NCBI GenBank assembly: GCA_013373085.1
Contig: JABXIM010000107.1
Coordinates: 1 to 64,000, forward strand
DNA length: 64,000 nt
Source: Oceanospirillaceae bacterium
GTDB taxonomy: Bacteria > Pseudomonadota > Gammaproteobacteria > Pseudomonadales > Balneatricaceae
Reading direction: 5' to 3'
Both the position numbers and the translations under genes were made by a program. The notes beneath the pieces are model-generated. The model saw only the letters and a list, made by a program, of their open reading frames with translations, was not told where the DNA came from and ran no database searches. The stretch's first letter is position 1, and each line of letters opens with the position of its first letter. Of this stretch, positions 26,931 through 35,691 are shown piece by piece.

Positions 26931-27473
26931 ATGGAAGTATGGCGTTCACTGGTGTTGGTCCTGTGCATGCTGCTGGCGGCGCCGCTGCGGGCAGCAGAAC
27001 TCGAGATCGACGATTTTTACGGCCATTACGCCGGTCTCGCCGATCAGACCCTCGATGGCGAGGCGGAGCGACGCCGCCTGACCGTTACCATCGAGCCCCA
27101 GGGTGACAATTTTCTCGTCGACTGGAGCACCCGTGTGCGCCGCGATGACCAGTCGCTCAAGGATCAGCATTACCGGGTGCTGTTTCGCAAGACACGCCGT
27201 GGTGCGGTGTATTCCTCGGCGATGCGCATCAATGTGTTCGGCAAGCATATTCCGCTCGACCCACTGGCCGGCGACCCCTTCGTCTGGGCCCGTATCCAGG
27301 ACAATACCCTGACCGTATACGCCCTGATGATTACCGACGAGGGCTCCTACGACATGCAGGTGTACAACCGCACGCTGCTCGACAGCGGCGACCTCGACCT
27401 GTCGTTCACACGCATCCTCGATGGCAAGCTGAGTCGAGAGATAACCGGGCGGCTGCGCCGCATTGCTGATTGA
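26931..27473 (+). CDS. Secreted periplasmic protein of unknown function
   Basis: A 180-residue protein with a clear signal peptide (residues 1-22, SLVLVLCMLLAAPLRAAEL, cleavage after AA). The mature part is predicted mostly beta, with repeated short strands (RLTVTIEPQGDNFLVDWST, LTVYALMITDEGSYDMQVY), as in lipocalin-like or beta-sandwich proteins, and it has no cysteines. I do not recognise a family. Strong ribosome site GGGGAGGAAGC before the ATG. It lies 124 bp after the ABC-like gene and 17 bp before a response regulator, so it is probably co-expressed with the latter and may belong to the same surface process as the ABC-like protein. Confidence 0.7.
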   Translation: MEVWRSLVLVLCMLLAAPLRAAELEIDDFYGHYAGLADQTLDGEAERRRLTVTIEPQGDNFLVDWSTRVRRDDQSLKDQHYRVLFRKTRRGAVYSSAMRINVFGKHIPLDPLAGDPFVWARIQDNTLTVYALMITDEGSYDMQVYNRTLLDSGDLDLSFTRILDGKLSREITGRLRRIAD

Positions 27474-27490
27474 CGAGAGGGTAAACCGCC

Positions 27491-28222
27491 ATGCAGCCAT
27501 CGTCCGAACCGCTGATACTGATCATCGACGACGATGAGGCCCTGCGCGAAATGGTGCACGAATACCTCGGCCGCCAGGGCTTTCGCATACTCGAGGCCGC
27601 GAACGCCGGCGAAGCGCGCGACCTGCTTCAGCACCAGTCACCGGCAGTGGTGCTGCTGGACGTCAGCATGCCGGGTGAGGATGGTCTCTCGCTGGCCCGC
27701 TACATCCGCGAGCACCTCGATATCGGTATTATCATCGTTTCGGCGTCGGGCGATGCGGTCGACCGCATCATCGGCCTGGAGATCGGCGCCGACGACTATA
27801 TTGCCAAGCCGTTCGACCTGCGCGAACTGCTGGCGCGGATCCGCAGCGTGATTCGCCGCTATGACAGCGAGGCCGCGCCGCAGGCCACGGCTCCTGGCTG
27901 CGCGCCCCCGCCCCCCGTTGCGATCGGGCGATGCCTGCTGCAGCTGCAGTCGCAGCAGCTGTTCGACCGGGACGGCCTCGAGCTCCCTCTTACGCAGATG
28001 GAATACGACCTGCTAAGAATCCTGATCGAGCGACCCAATCGGGTTCTGAGCCGTGACCAGATCCTCAATCTGACCCAGAACCGCGACTGGGATCCGAATG
28101 ACCGCAGCGTCGACATCCGTATCGCCCGGCTGCGCCGCAAGATCGAGGTCGATCCCGAGCATCCCCGCACCATCCGAACCGTACGTGGCGGTGGCTATAT
28201 GTACGTGCCGGACAGGGACTGA
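27491..28222 (+). CDS. OmpR/PhoB-family response regulator
   Basis: A 243-residue two-component regulator. Receiver domain (about 8-120) with acidic pair DDD at residues 14-16, phospho-acceptor Asp in LLDVSMPGEDG (about residue 57) and the switch Lys in YIAKPFDLREL. A Pro/Ala-rich linker (about 128-145) leads to an OmpR-type winged helix (about 148-240) with VDIRIARLRRKIE and RTVRGGGYMYVP. It starts 17 bp after the secreted protein gene (GAGAGGGTAAACCGCC before ATG) and is followed after 172 bp by a hybrid histidine kinase, its likely partner. Confidence 0.93.
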   Translation: MQPSSEPLILIIDDDEALREMVHEYLGRQGFRILEAANAGEARDLLQHQSPAVVLLDVSMPGEDGLSLARYIREHLDIGIIIVSASGDAVDRIIGLEIGADDYIAKPFDLRELLARIRSVIRRYDSEAAPQATAPGCAPPPPVAIGRCLLQLQSQQLFDRDGLELPLTQMEYDLLRILIERPNRVLSRDQILNLTQNRDWDPNDRSVDIRIARLRRKIEVDPEHPRTIRTVRGGGYMYVPDRD

Positions 28223-28394
28223 TCGCGGCTTTTGTTTCAGTCCTGTATCAATTGTTGCGATCGGTATCATTGCCGCCTGACGCCCACAGGTGCTGTTACA
28301 CTGCAGACAGCACGCTTTCCAACCTGGCGTCCGTATCGCTGTTATCGACCCGAAACGCCATGCGCGAGCCGATGGGAGTGGCCGAGGAGCCCGC

Positions 28395-30449
28395 ATGAAC
28401 CAAAACGCCGATCAGCAGTGGCGACAGGCGCTGCACCATACCGCCGATGCCGTCACCTCCCCCGCCGACGCCGATATCTTCCGCGCCCTGGTACGCGAAC
28501 TGACACGGGCGCTGGCGGTGGATCATGCGATGATCGGCGTGCTGCTGCCGGACGGACCGGAACAGGTTGAGGTCATCGCGGCCTATTCCTGCGGCCGCGA
28601 CGTAGAACCGTTTCGCTACGATCTGGCCGGCACCCCTTGCGAGCAGGTCATCGGGCAGCATTACCGCTTCTATCCAAGCAACATGCAGCAGCTTTTCCAC
28701 GACCCCAGCCTGCGCGACCTCGGCGTCGAAAGCTACGCCGCGATACCGCTGTTCGACTCCGCCGGCAACACCCTGGGACTTATTGCAGCCATGCACGGCC
28801 GAGCGCTTGAGGATGACGAAGGCATCGAGTCGGTCATGCGTATTTTCTCCACCCGCACGGCGCTGGAGCTCGAACGGCAGCGCTATGAAAACGCCCATCG
28901 CCGCTCGGAAGTGCGCTACCGCACGATTTTCGAGGCGGCGATGGACGCCATCGTCAGCATGGACGCCGCAGGTCGCATTCTAGACCTCAACCCTGCCGCC
29001 GAGGCCTGCTTTGGCCATACCAAAGCGGATGCGGTGGGCCAACTGTTGTCCGATGTGCTGATTCCAGCGCGTTACCGCGACGCTCACCGGCACGGACTGG
29101 CGAAATTCGTCCGCACCGGCGAGGGCGACTACGTCGGTCGACGCGTCGAAGTCTACGCTCTCAACGCCAATGGCGGCGAAATACCGGTCGAGCTGACGAT
29201 AGAGGTGGCTCAAGACCCGAATGGGGGCGACATTTTCATCGGCTACATGCGTGACATAAGCGACCGGCGCCAGGCCGCCGAGACCGAAAAGCGACTGCAG
29301 TCGCAGTTGCGCCAGGCGCAAAAGATGCAAGCCATCGGCCAGCTGACCGGCGGTATCGCCCACGACTTCAATAACATCCTGACCACGGTGCTGGGTTATA
29401 TATTGATGGCGCAGGAACAGGCCAACCGCCACGATGACCCCACTCTAAACAAGTATCTCGACCGTATTCAGGCCGCCAGCCAGCGTGCCAGCCACCAGAT
29501 ACAGCAGATGCTCACCTTCAGCCGCGGCCAGCAGGGACAGCGTCAGCCGCTGCAGCTGGCCGAGCCGGTGTATGAAGCCCTGCGCATGCTGGAGGCGGTG
29601 ATGCCCGCCGAGATCGACCTTACCGAGGAGCTGGGCGCCCGATTGCCGACAGTGCTGGCGGACCCGACGCAGATAGAACAGATTCTGATGAATTTGTGCC
29701 TCAATGCCCGCGATGCCCTGGCGGGCAACGGCGAGATCCATGTTGCGTTACGGCAAATCCACCTGGACGATCAGGTTTGCTCCTCCTGTCACCGTTGCCT
29801 GGGTGGCGACTATGTCGAGTTGCAGGTGGCCGACACCGGTCCCGGAATCAGTATCGAAGACCAGGAGCGCATCTTCGAGCCCTTTTTCTCCACCAAGCCC
29901 ACCGGCCAGGGCAGCGGCATGGGTCTGGCGATGATCCACGGCATTGTTCATGAACACCATGGCCACATACTGCTCGACAGCTCACCCCAGACCGGGGCCC
30001 GCTTCCGCATTCTGTTCCCGCCCAGCGGCCACCGCCTGCCCGACAGTACCGCTCCGGCCGCGACGACCGGCACTGCATTGCAGGGGCGTGTGCTGCTGGT
30101 CGACGACGAAGTGACGGTCGCCGAATTCATGGCGGACCTGCTGAGCAGCTGGGGCCTCAAGGTCGATATCCGGTATAGTGGCCGCGACGCCTTGGCGTTG
30201 GCGAACGCCGAACCCGACAACTTCGATATCGTCATTACCGACCAGACGATGCCCGGCATGAGCGGACTGGAACTCGCCACGGAGCTGATGGTGGTCAACC
30301 CTTCACTGCCGGTGATTCTCTATACCGGCTTTGCCGAAGGCGTCGAAGAGGCACACTGGCGACAGGCCGGTATCCGCGCCTTCTTCCGCAAACCGGTCGA
30401 CAGTGACCGTCTGCATCACACGCTTTGCGAGCTCCTTGCCCCAGGCTGA
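28395..30449 (+). CDS. Hybrid sensor histidine kinase (GAF-PAS-HisKA-HATPase-receiver)
   Basis: A 684-residue soluble hybrid kinase. Order: GAF-like sensor (about 20-165), PAS domain (about 175-295, [29 protein letters not shown]), HisKA with phospho-His in [17 protein letters not shown] (about 323), HATPase with N box LNARDAL, G boxes VADTGPGIS and [10 protein letters not shown], and a C-terminal receiver with Asp in VITDQTMPG (about 617). A C-x2-C-x2-C group (VCSSCHRC) sits between the N and G1 boxes. No membrane segment is seen, so it senses a cytosolic or diffusible cue. The start at 28395 follows GAGGAG; an upstream in-frame ATG at 28290 adds unlike sequence. Likely partner of the OmpR-type regulator before it. 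Confidence 0.9.
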   Translation: MNQNADQQWRQALHHTADAVTSPADADIFRALVRELTRALAVDHAMIGVLLPDGPEQVEVIAAYSCGRDVEPFRYDLAGTPCEQVIGQHYRFYPSNMQQLFHDPSLRDLGVESYAAIPLFDSAGNTLGLIAAMHGRALEDDEGIESVMRIFSTRTALELERQRYENAHRRSEVRYRTIFEAAMDAIVSMDAAGRILDLNPAAEACFGHTKADAVGQLLSDVLIPARYRDAHRHGLAKFVRTGEGDYVGRRVEVYALNANGGEIPVELTIEVAQDPNGGDIFIGYMRDISDRRQAAETEKRLQSQLRQAQKMQAIGQLTGGIAHDFNNILTTVLGYILMAQEQANRHDDPTLNKYLDRIQAASQRASHQIQQMLTFSRGQQGQRQPLQLAEPVYEALRMLEAVMPAEIDLTEELGARLPTVLADPTQIEQILMNLCLNARDALAGNGEIHVALRQIHLDDQVCSSCHRCLGGDYVELQVADTGPGISIEDQERIFEPFFSTKPTGQGSGMGLAMIHGIVHEHHGHILLDSSPQTGARFRILFPPSGHRLPDSTAPAATTGTALQGRVLLVDDEVTVAEFMADLLSSWGLKVDIRYSGRDALALANAEPDNFDIVITDQTMPGMSGLELATELMVVNPSLPVILYTGFAEGVEEAHWRQAGIRAFFRKPVDSDRLHHTLCELLAPG

Positions 30450-30602
30450 AACAAGCCGCAGCGAGCCGGTTACAAAAGCGCAACAAATTCCGGCCTCAAA
30501 GACATCCAGGCGATACAACCGACCCTTAATCTGAACCCTGTCACCGCTGGCGACCACCATGACGCCACGGGACTCCAGTCAGACAACAAGAGAGGTTTCG
30601 CC

Positions 30603-31550
30603 ATGTACGCCTACACCGAGCGCTTCGCCCGCTGCATCGATGCTTCCAAACGGGTTCGCTGGGAAATCGAACGGGACGTGATCCGTGGCCGCACGCTCGA
30701 TCCCGACATGAAATTCCTTCCGGATGGCCTGTCCTGCATCCAGGACCTCGATTTTCTCGACAACGACGACAAGCGCTTTCTGAGTCAGGTACAAGGGCGG
30801 ACCTACGCCAACGTGTTCGGACTCGTCGAACGCTTCATCTGTGCCAAGGTAATCGAGCTGAGTCACGACTACCTGTTCGAGAACCAGGTCGCACTGGAAG
30901 GCCTGATTCGATTCAGCGACGAGGAAATCAAGCACCAGGAGCTGTTCCGTCGGGTCGAGCGGATGGCCGCTGCGGTCATGCCGGATGGCTACCGCTTTTG
31001 TGCCGATCCGAACGAAGTCGCCCGCGCGGTGCTGAGCAAAAGCACCTGGTCGGTGCTGGCGCTGACCTGTCACATCGAACTGTTCACCCAGATGCATTAC
31101 CGCCAGAGCATCGCCCCGGATGCGACCCTGTCGCCCCTGTTCAAGGATCTGTTCCAGTTTCACTGGAAGGAGGAGTCGCAGCACGCGGTGATGGACGAGC
31201 TGGAATGGCGTCGCGAGGATGCCCGACTGGACGCCGCCCAACGAGACCAGGGCGTCGACCAACTGATAGAACTGGTCGCGGCCGTCGATGCCATTGTCTG
31301 CAACCAGGCTGAAGTCGATACCGACTACTTCTGCCTCCACAGCGGCTGTCGCTGCGACGAGTCACAACGGGATGCCGTGGTGCGCACGCTGAAAAAAGCC
31401 TATCGCTGGCAGTTCATCATCTCCGGTGTGCAGCACCCGCATTTCGGCAAGGTGCTGACCGAGCTGACCTGCACCGCGCAGCGCGACCGCATCGGCCACG
31501 CACTGGCACCGATCATGGAGGACTTCGAGCCGGCACCGGCCGCCGCCTGA
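30603..31550 (+). CDS. Ferritin-like diiron protein, possible oxygenase
   Basis: A 315-residue helical protein. Its sequence shows the ferritin-like diiron pattern: a first-helix Glu (GLVERFICAKVIE), DEEIKHQELF (E-xx-H), a later Glu in HIELFTQMHY, and KEESQHAVMDE (E-xx-H). This fits a two-iron site such as those of diiron oxygenases or rubrerythrin relatives; no AurF- or desaturase-specific extra motif lets me name a reaction. A cysteine cluster CLHSGCRC lies near residues 240-248. GAGAGG precedes the ATG. It stands alone 153 bp after the hybrid kinase, with a hairpin and a small gene downstream. Function unassigned. Confidence 0.65.
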   Translation: MYAYTERFARCIDASKRVRWEIERDVIRGRTLDPDMKFLPDGLSCIQDLDFLDNDDKRFLSQVQGRTYANVFGLVERFICAKVIELSHDYLFENQVALEGLIRFSDEEIKHQELFRRVERMAAAVMPDGYRFCADPNEVARAVLSKSTWSVLALTCHIELFTQMHYRQSIAPDATLSPLFKDLFQFHWKEESQHAVMDELEWRREDARLDAAQRDQGVDQLIELVAAVDAIVCNQAEVDTDYFCLHSGCRCDESQRDAVVRTLKKAYRWQFIISGVQHPHFGKVLTELTCTAQRDRIGHALAPIMEDFEPAPAAA

Positions 31551-31556
31551 GAGTCC

Positions 31557-31592
31557 CCGGCCCGTTAGCCCCCCTGAAGAGCCACGGGCCGG
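31557..31592 (+). terminator. 9-bp inverted repeat after the diiron gene
   Basis: CCGGCCCGT (31557-31565) and ACGGGCCGG (31584-31592) are perfectly complementary with an 18-base loop, starting 6 bp after the stop. A TATGAT element overlaps the right side (31594-31599), so the site may be a terminator for the diiron gene or a controlling structure in front of the small gene at 31611. Confidence 0.45.
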
Positions 31593-31610
31593 GTATGATG
31601 GAGAATAACA

Positions 31611-31760
31611 ATGAGTTTTATGAAACAGTTGAAAGCCCTGATACAGACCGCCCGCCCCCAACGCGGCACCGAGCAACGCCGGCCGGACCGCGCCGGTCGC
31701 TGCACCGGCGACAGCCTGGTTCAGCGTGAACAGCGTCTGTGGCAGGATCTGGCCGCCTGA
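31611..31760 (+). CDS. Small basic protein, 49 codons
   Basis: A short frame too small for most length cut-offs: MSFMKQLKALIQTARP... ending QRLWQDLAA. It is rich in Arg, with one Cys (residue 31), and its ends look amphipathic. Support is a well-placed GGAGAA seven bases before the ATG, its own TATGAT element upstream (31594-31599), and a position 60 bp after the diiron protein gene. There is no recognised family. It could be a genuine small protein, or chance coding. Confidence 0.4.
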   Translation: MSFMKQLKALIQTARPQRGTEQRRPDRAGRCTGDSLVQREQRLWQDLAA

Positions 31761-32115
31761 AACGGGATTGTTACAGTTGATACAGCGGCGCCACGGAAGG
31801 CCCATCGCGGCTCGCATTAGTTGAGGTTTATTCCTGTTATAAATCGCACACCCATTCCCTCCCTCACCTAAAAAAAACGCAAAAATCCGCTCAAATGCCC
31901 ATTTATAGGGCATCCATGTTCGAGAATAGGGCATAGTCTGCGGGAGCCAATACTCGCTTCAGCTTTAATATAAGTTATATTTTTTCATCTTTTTGGCGAG
32001 AAAGGATCATTTGCTGCAGGTGCGTGATAGCGATAACCTAGCACCATCTGAAACGTGCAACGGGGCTCTCACTGCCAGCAGGCAGACCCGGGCCCCAACA
32101 AAGGGAGAAACGGCC
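31761..32115. other. AT-rich 355-bp spacer with palindromes
   Basis: No gene seen. The spacer is clearly AT-richer than its surroundings. It contains ATGCCC-ATTTATA-GGGCAT (31893-31911), a third GGGCAT shortly after (31929-31934) and the near-palindrome AATATAAGTTATATT (31967-31981). These sit upstream of the small gene at 32116 and could be a promoter with operator-like sites. The low GC against the flanks also allows an acquired fragment. Confidence 0.5.
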
Positions 32116-32337
32116 ATGAACTACAGCTTCGACTACTACAGCCTCCACATGAAGACCCCGATCAGCGCTCCGAACAGCCAGCGCGAAACCGAGATCGAGT
32201 ACATCTTCCGTGTCGCACGTGAAAAAGCCGCTGCCGAGAAAGCCGAGCGCCGTCGTATTCAGATCGCGCTGATCAAGGAAAGCCTGATGAGTGTTTTCAA
32301 GCGCACGCCGAGCCTGCAGTTCCTGTTCGGCCACTAA
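32116..32337 (+). CDS. Small helical protein, 73 residues
   Basis: A 73-residue protein, MNYSFDYYSLHMKTP then a charged helix (ETEIEYIFRVAREKAAAEKAERRRIQ) and a hydrophobic-basic end (LMSVFKRTPSLQFLFGH). The start at 32116 follows GGGAGAAACGGCC, better than an ATG at 31993. No family recognised. The Ala/Lys/Glu/Arg helix could mediate protein contacts or membrane-surface binding. It is isolated: AT-rich spacer before it, a convergent permease gene after it. Codon use looks normal for this genome, which supports a real gene. Confidence 0.6.
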   Translation: MNYSFDYYSLHMKTPISAPNSQRETEIEYIFRVAREKAAAEKAERRRIQIALIKESLMSVFKRTPSLQFLFGH

Positions 32338-32420
32338 TTCCAGCGCTTCCACAGCAATACCTTCAGCACCGGGAACCTGGCCAAAGTGCCAGCCCCCCGG
32401 CCGCCGGGTCCATCCAGGCA

Positions 32421-33185
32421 TCAAACCAGCTGTTTCCACAGATAACTGGCAGCCATCAGCAGACACATACCCACCACCAGCGGCCGGATGATAACGGCGC
32501 CATGACGCACCACCGTATGGCTACCGACCAGGGCGCCCAGAACCTGCCCCAGAATCATCACCGCGCCGACACTCCAGACAACCTTGCCGCCAAGCACGAA
32601 CACCAGCAGCGATGCGATATTGGAGGCGAAGTTCAGCACCTTGGCCGCGCCAGTGGCGGCGATCAGGTTACGGCCGCGAAAAAAGACTTTGCTAAAGGTG
32701 AAAAAAGATCCTGTACCCGGGCCGAGAAAACCGTCATAGAAGCCGATCAGCGGCACTATGCGCAAGGCATATTGCCTGCGACTGAGGCGTGCGGGCTTTT
32801 CTTCGAGACCCGCGCTGCGGGCAAACAGGAAATAACCCGATATCAGCACCAGCGCCCCCGGTATCAGCCACTCCAGAATGCCGGGATCGGTGAACTGAAC
32901 CAGCAGGGTACCGAAAGCTGCACCGACGAGGCTGGCAACAAAGAGGCCGCGTATCTCATGAAATCGCACCACCCGGCGGCGCAGCATGCTCAGCGCCGCC
33001 GTCAGCGTGCCGAAGCTGCCCTGCAGCTTGTTCGTCGCCAGCGCCGCGACCGGCGGTAGCTGCGCCAGCAGCAGCACCGGCAGCGTCAACAGGCCACCGC
33101 CGCCGGCGACGGTATCGATAAAGCCCGCCACCAGCGCCACCGCGAACAGCAGTAGCAGCATCTCGTATGAAAGCGCCAAATCCAC
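32421..33185 (-). CDS. TauE/SafE family permease
   Basis: A 254-residue inner-membrane protein of the TauE/SafE (COG0730) family, thought to export or import sulfur-containing organic anions such as sulfite or sulfoacetate. About eight hydrophobic segments are visible. Family marks are AGFIDTVAGGGGLLTLPVLL (residues about 20-39), ATNKLQGSFGT and GFYDGFLGPGTGSFF (about 148-162). The start is taken as GTG at 33185; an ATG at 33161 is possible but lacks a good ribosome site. The substrate is unknown. Not adjacent to any sulfonate gene. Confidence 0.9.
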   Translation of the reverse strand: MDLALSYEMLLLLFAVALVAGFIDTVAGGGGLLTLPVLLLAQLPPVAALATNKLQGSFGTLTAALSMLRRRVVRFHEIRGLFVASLVGAAFGTLLVQFTDPGILEWLIPGALVLISGYFLFARSAGLEEKPARLSRRQYALRIVPLIGFYDGFLGPGTGSFFTFSKVFFRGRNLIAATGAAKVLNFASNIASLLVFVLGGKVVWSVGAVMILGQVLGALVGSHTVVRHGAVIIRPLVVGMCLLMAASYLWKQLV

Positions 33186-33409
33186 GGCCGCCCGATCTCC
33201 CGAAAATAAACGGAAACTCTACGCTCAGCGGGCGCTTTTTCCCAGCCTGCACCGGCAGCACGCCTTCAACCCGGCACATGGCTCAACGGCCATGCCAATT
33301 GTGTTCTGGTGCCGAAAACCGTTCGGGCCTTTGTCAACCCCCGGACTGAATCAACTTGTTGCTGGCCAGGGTCGATATATCCAGGCAGCGCCCAAGGTGA
33401 CGCTATTTC

Positions 33410-35368
33410 CTAACCCGCCTTCTTGCGCGGCATGCGTCTTTTGGCCGGCGCGCCGTTACCACCCGAAGCGCGACGCCGGCGGGTCTTGCGCGCAGGTGTC
33501 GCGGCTATACCGGCGAGCGAGTGCGGCAGATTGCTGCGCGCGCCGTCCACCAGCTCTTCAAGCACAGTGACCAGACCGGACATGAAATCGCCGTACCCGG
33601 CTTCGCGCTGGCAGATCGCATCGAGTTTCGATTCCCAGCGCGCGGTCATGTCCGGCAACGTCGCCGGCTCCGGCAGGCTGTCGATCAACCCGCAGCCGGC
33701 CGCTGTCGCGCGGATCTGCTTGCCCTGCCGCTCGAGGAAATTGCGCCGGAACAGCAACTCGATGATACCGGCCCGGGTCGCTTCGGTACCGAGCCCGTCG
33801 GTGTCCTTGAGAATTCGCCGCACGTCGGGATCCTCGACAAAACGCGAAATGCCGGTCATCGCCGCCAGCAGGGTTGCATCAGTGAAGTGCTTCGGAGGCT
33901 GCGTCATCTTTTCCACCAGCTCGCCCCGCTCGCATTGCAGTATCTGGCCGACGTTGAGATCCGGTAGCAACTGCTGCGCATCTTCTTCCTGGGCTTCTAT
34001 CGCCTTCTTGCCGAACAGTTTTTTCCACCCTGGTTGGATCACCTGCCGCGCCACTGTTGTAAAGCGGCCACCGGCGATCTCGACCTCGACCCGGGTTTCG
34101 AAGTATTCATGGTCCGGCAGAAACTGCACCAGGTACTGTCTTGCGATCAGCTCGTACAGCTGTCGCTCCGTCGCCGACAACCGACCGGCATCGACCTTTT
34201 TTTCGGTCGGAATAATCGCATGGTGGGCATCGACCTTGGCGTCATTCCAGGCCTTGGTACGCCGCGCGACATCGACCTCGGACAGGGCCTCGGCGAAGGC
34301 ATCGGTATTGCTGCCGATCGCCGCCAGCACTCGCGGCGCCTGGCCATGATGCTCGACCGGCAGGTGGCGGCTGTCGGAACGCGGATAGGTGATCAGTTTG
34401 TGTTTTTCGTACAGGCTCTGCGCCGCGTCCAGCACCGCCTGGGCGCTGAGCCCAAAACGCTTGGCAGCGTCGATCTGCAGGCTCGACAGGTTGTAGGGTA
34501 GCGGCGGGGCCTGGCGTTTGCGCTTGCGCTCGACCGCCAGCACCGTTGCCGGCTGACCGCCGATGCGGGATACGACGTTCTCGGCCAGCTTGCGCGCAAG
34601 GACGCGACCTTCGTCGTCCTGATACGGGCGACAGGCCTCGCTGGGCTGCCATTTGGCGTGAAAGCGCTCACCGTTTTCGGTCAGCAGATGGGCCAGCACT
34701 TCGTAAAACGGCTTCGGCACGAAAGCCTCGATCGACCGGTCCCGCCGCACCACCAGTCCCAGCACCGGCGTCTGTACCCGCCCGACCGACAGCACGCCGT
34801 TGTAACCGACCTTGCGTCCCTGAATGGTATAGGCCCGGGTCAGGTTGATACCGTACAGCCAGTCGGCGCGTGAGCGCGCCAGCGCCGAAGTCGCCAGCGG
34901 TACGAAATCGCGGTTGGAACGCAGGCGTTCCAGCGCGCGGCGCACGGCCGGCGGGTTGAGATCGCTGATCAGGCAACGCTGCACACCATCGCGTTTCGCG
35001 CCTTTGACACCCAGGTAATCGATTACCTCATCGACCAGCAGCTGACCCTCGCGATCCGGATCGCCGGCATGAACCAGTTGATCCGCTTCCTTGACCAGCT
35101 TGCGTAAAACCGACAGTTGCTTGCGCGTCTTGGGTTTGGGCACCAGTTGCCATTGCTGGGGCAGGATCGGCAGGTGCTCGAGCCGCCACTGCTTATAGGC
35201 CGGGTCGTAGGCATCGGGCTCGGCCTGCTCCAGCAAGTGACCGATGCACCAGCTGACGGTGTCGCCGTTGGCGGCGCGAATAAAGCCTTCGCCTTTCTGG
35301 TGGGGCCTGGGCAACACATCGGCGATGGCACGTCCCAGGCTCGGTTTTTCGGCGATAAATAAGCGCAT
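33410..35368 (-). CDS. topB: DNA topoisomerase III
   Basis: A 652-residue type IA topoisomerase that decatenates and relaxes DNA. TOPRIM motif at the N-terminus ([26 protein letters not shown] near residue 104) and active-site Tyr in [12 protein letters not shown] near residue 327 are intact, together with [14 protein letters not shown] of the type IA core. Length equals E. coli TopB (653). The C-terminus is a short Arg/Lys-rich tail (TRRRRASGG...[10 protein letters not shown]) rather than zinc fingers. Housekeeping topB: no conjugation genes are near. Confidence 0.96.
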   Translation of the reverse strand: MRLFIAEKPSLGRAIADVLPRPHQKGEGFIRAANGDTVSWCIGHLLEQAEPDAYDPAYKQWRLEHLPILPQQWQLVPKPKTRKQLSVLRKLVKEADQLVHAGDPDREGQLLVDEVIDYLGVKGAKRDGVQRCLISDLNPPAVRRALERLRSNRDFVPLATSALARSRADWLYGINLTRAYTIQGRKVGYNGVLSVGRVQTPVLGLVVRRDRSIEAFVPKPFYEVLAHLLTENGERFHAKWQPSEACRPYQDDEGRVLARKLAENVVSRIGGQPATVLAVERKRKRQAPPLPYNLSSLQIDAAKRFGLSAQAVLDAAQSLYEKHKLITYPRSDSRHLPVEHHGQAPRVLAAIGSNTDAFAEALSEVDVARRTKAWNDAKVDAHHAIIPTEKKVDAGRLSATERQLYELIARQYLVQFLPDHEYFETRVEVEIAGGRFTTVARQVIQPGWKKLFGKKAIEAQEEDAQQLLPDLNVGQILQCERGELVEKMTQPPKHFTDATLLAAMTGISRFVEDPDVRRILKDTDGLGTEATRAGIIELLFRRNFLERQGKQIRATAAGCGLIDSLPEPATLPDMTARWESKLDAICQREAGYGDFMSGLVTVLEELVDGARSNLPHSLAGIAATPARKTRRRRASGGNGAPAKRRMPRKKAG

Positions 35369-35691
35369 TCCCTAGAGTTTCCAGCAGGTCGATTGCAGTC
35401 CCAGGCGCACGGACTGTACAAATATCCAGGTACTTTACCGGTAATCGCCGATCGGTTCCAGACCGCGCTACTTATAACAATATCCTGCCCGATTCACGCT
35501 CCTTTATAACCAAAACAGAAACAGTCATCGACAAAGAATATTTAGCGCAAACGCCTTGTATCCGTATAATGCCCCGCTTTCGCGCGCCCCGATGCGACCC
35601 TGGTCCGGTCCCGGGGCCAGGATGGCGCTTCACAAGAGCGTCCCACTCAAGCTGTCGCCTATCCGGCGACTCGTTTTATTGGAGAGATGCG
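35369..35691. other. 323-bp divergent spacer between topB and the NhaC-type gene
   Basis: No gene. A -10 TATAAT at 35565-35570 with a weak -35 (TTAGCG, 35542-35547; 17-base spacer) would start a transcript near 35577, giving the antiporter mRNA a leader of about 115 bases. The AT-rich part around 35465-35550 can also serve the divergent topB. Confidence 0.5.

Noticed and set aside
33410-35368. Mobile-element topoisomerase
   Set aside because: topB can mark integrative elements, but no integrase, conjugation or partition genes are present and composition matches the chromosome.
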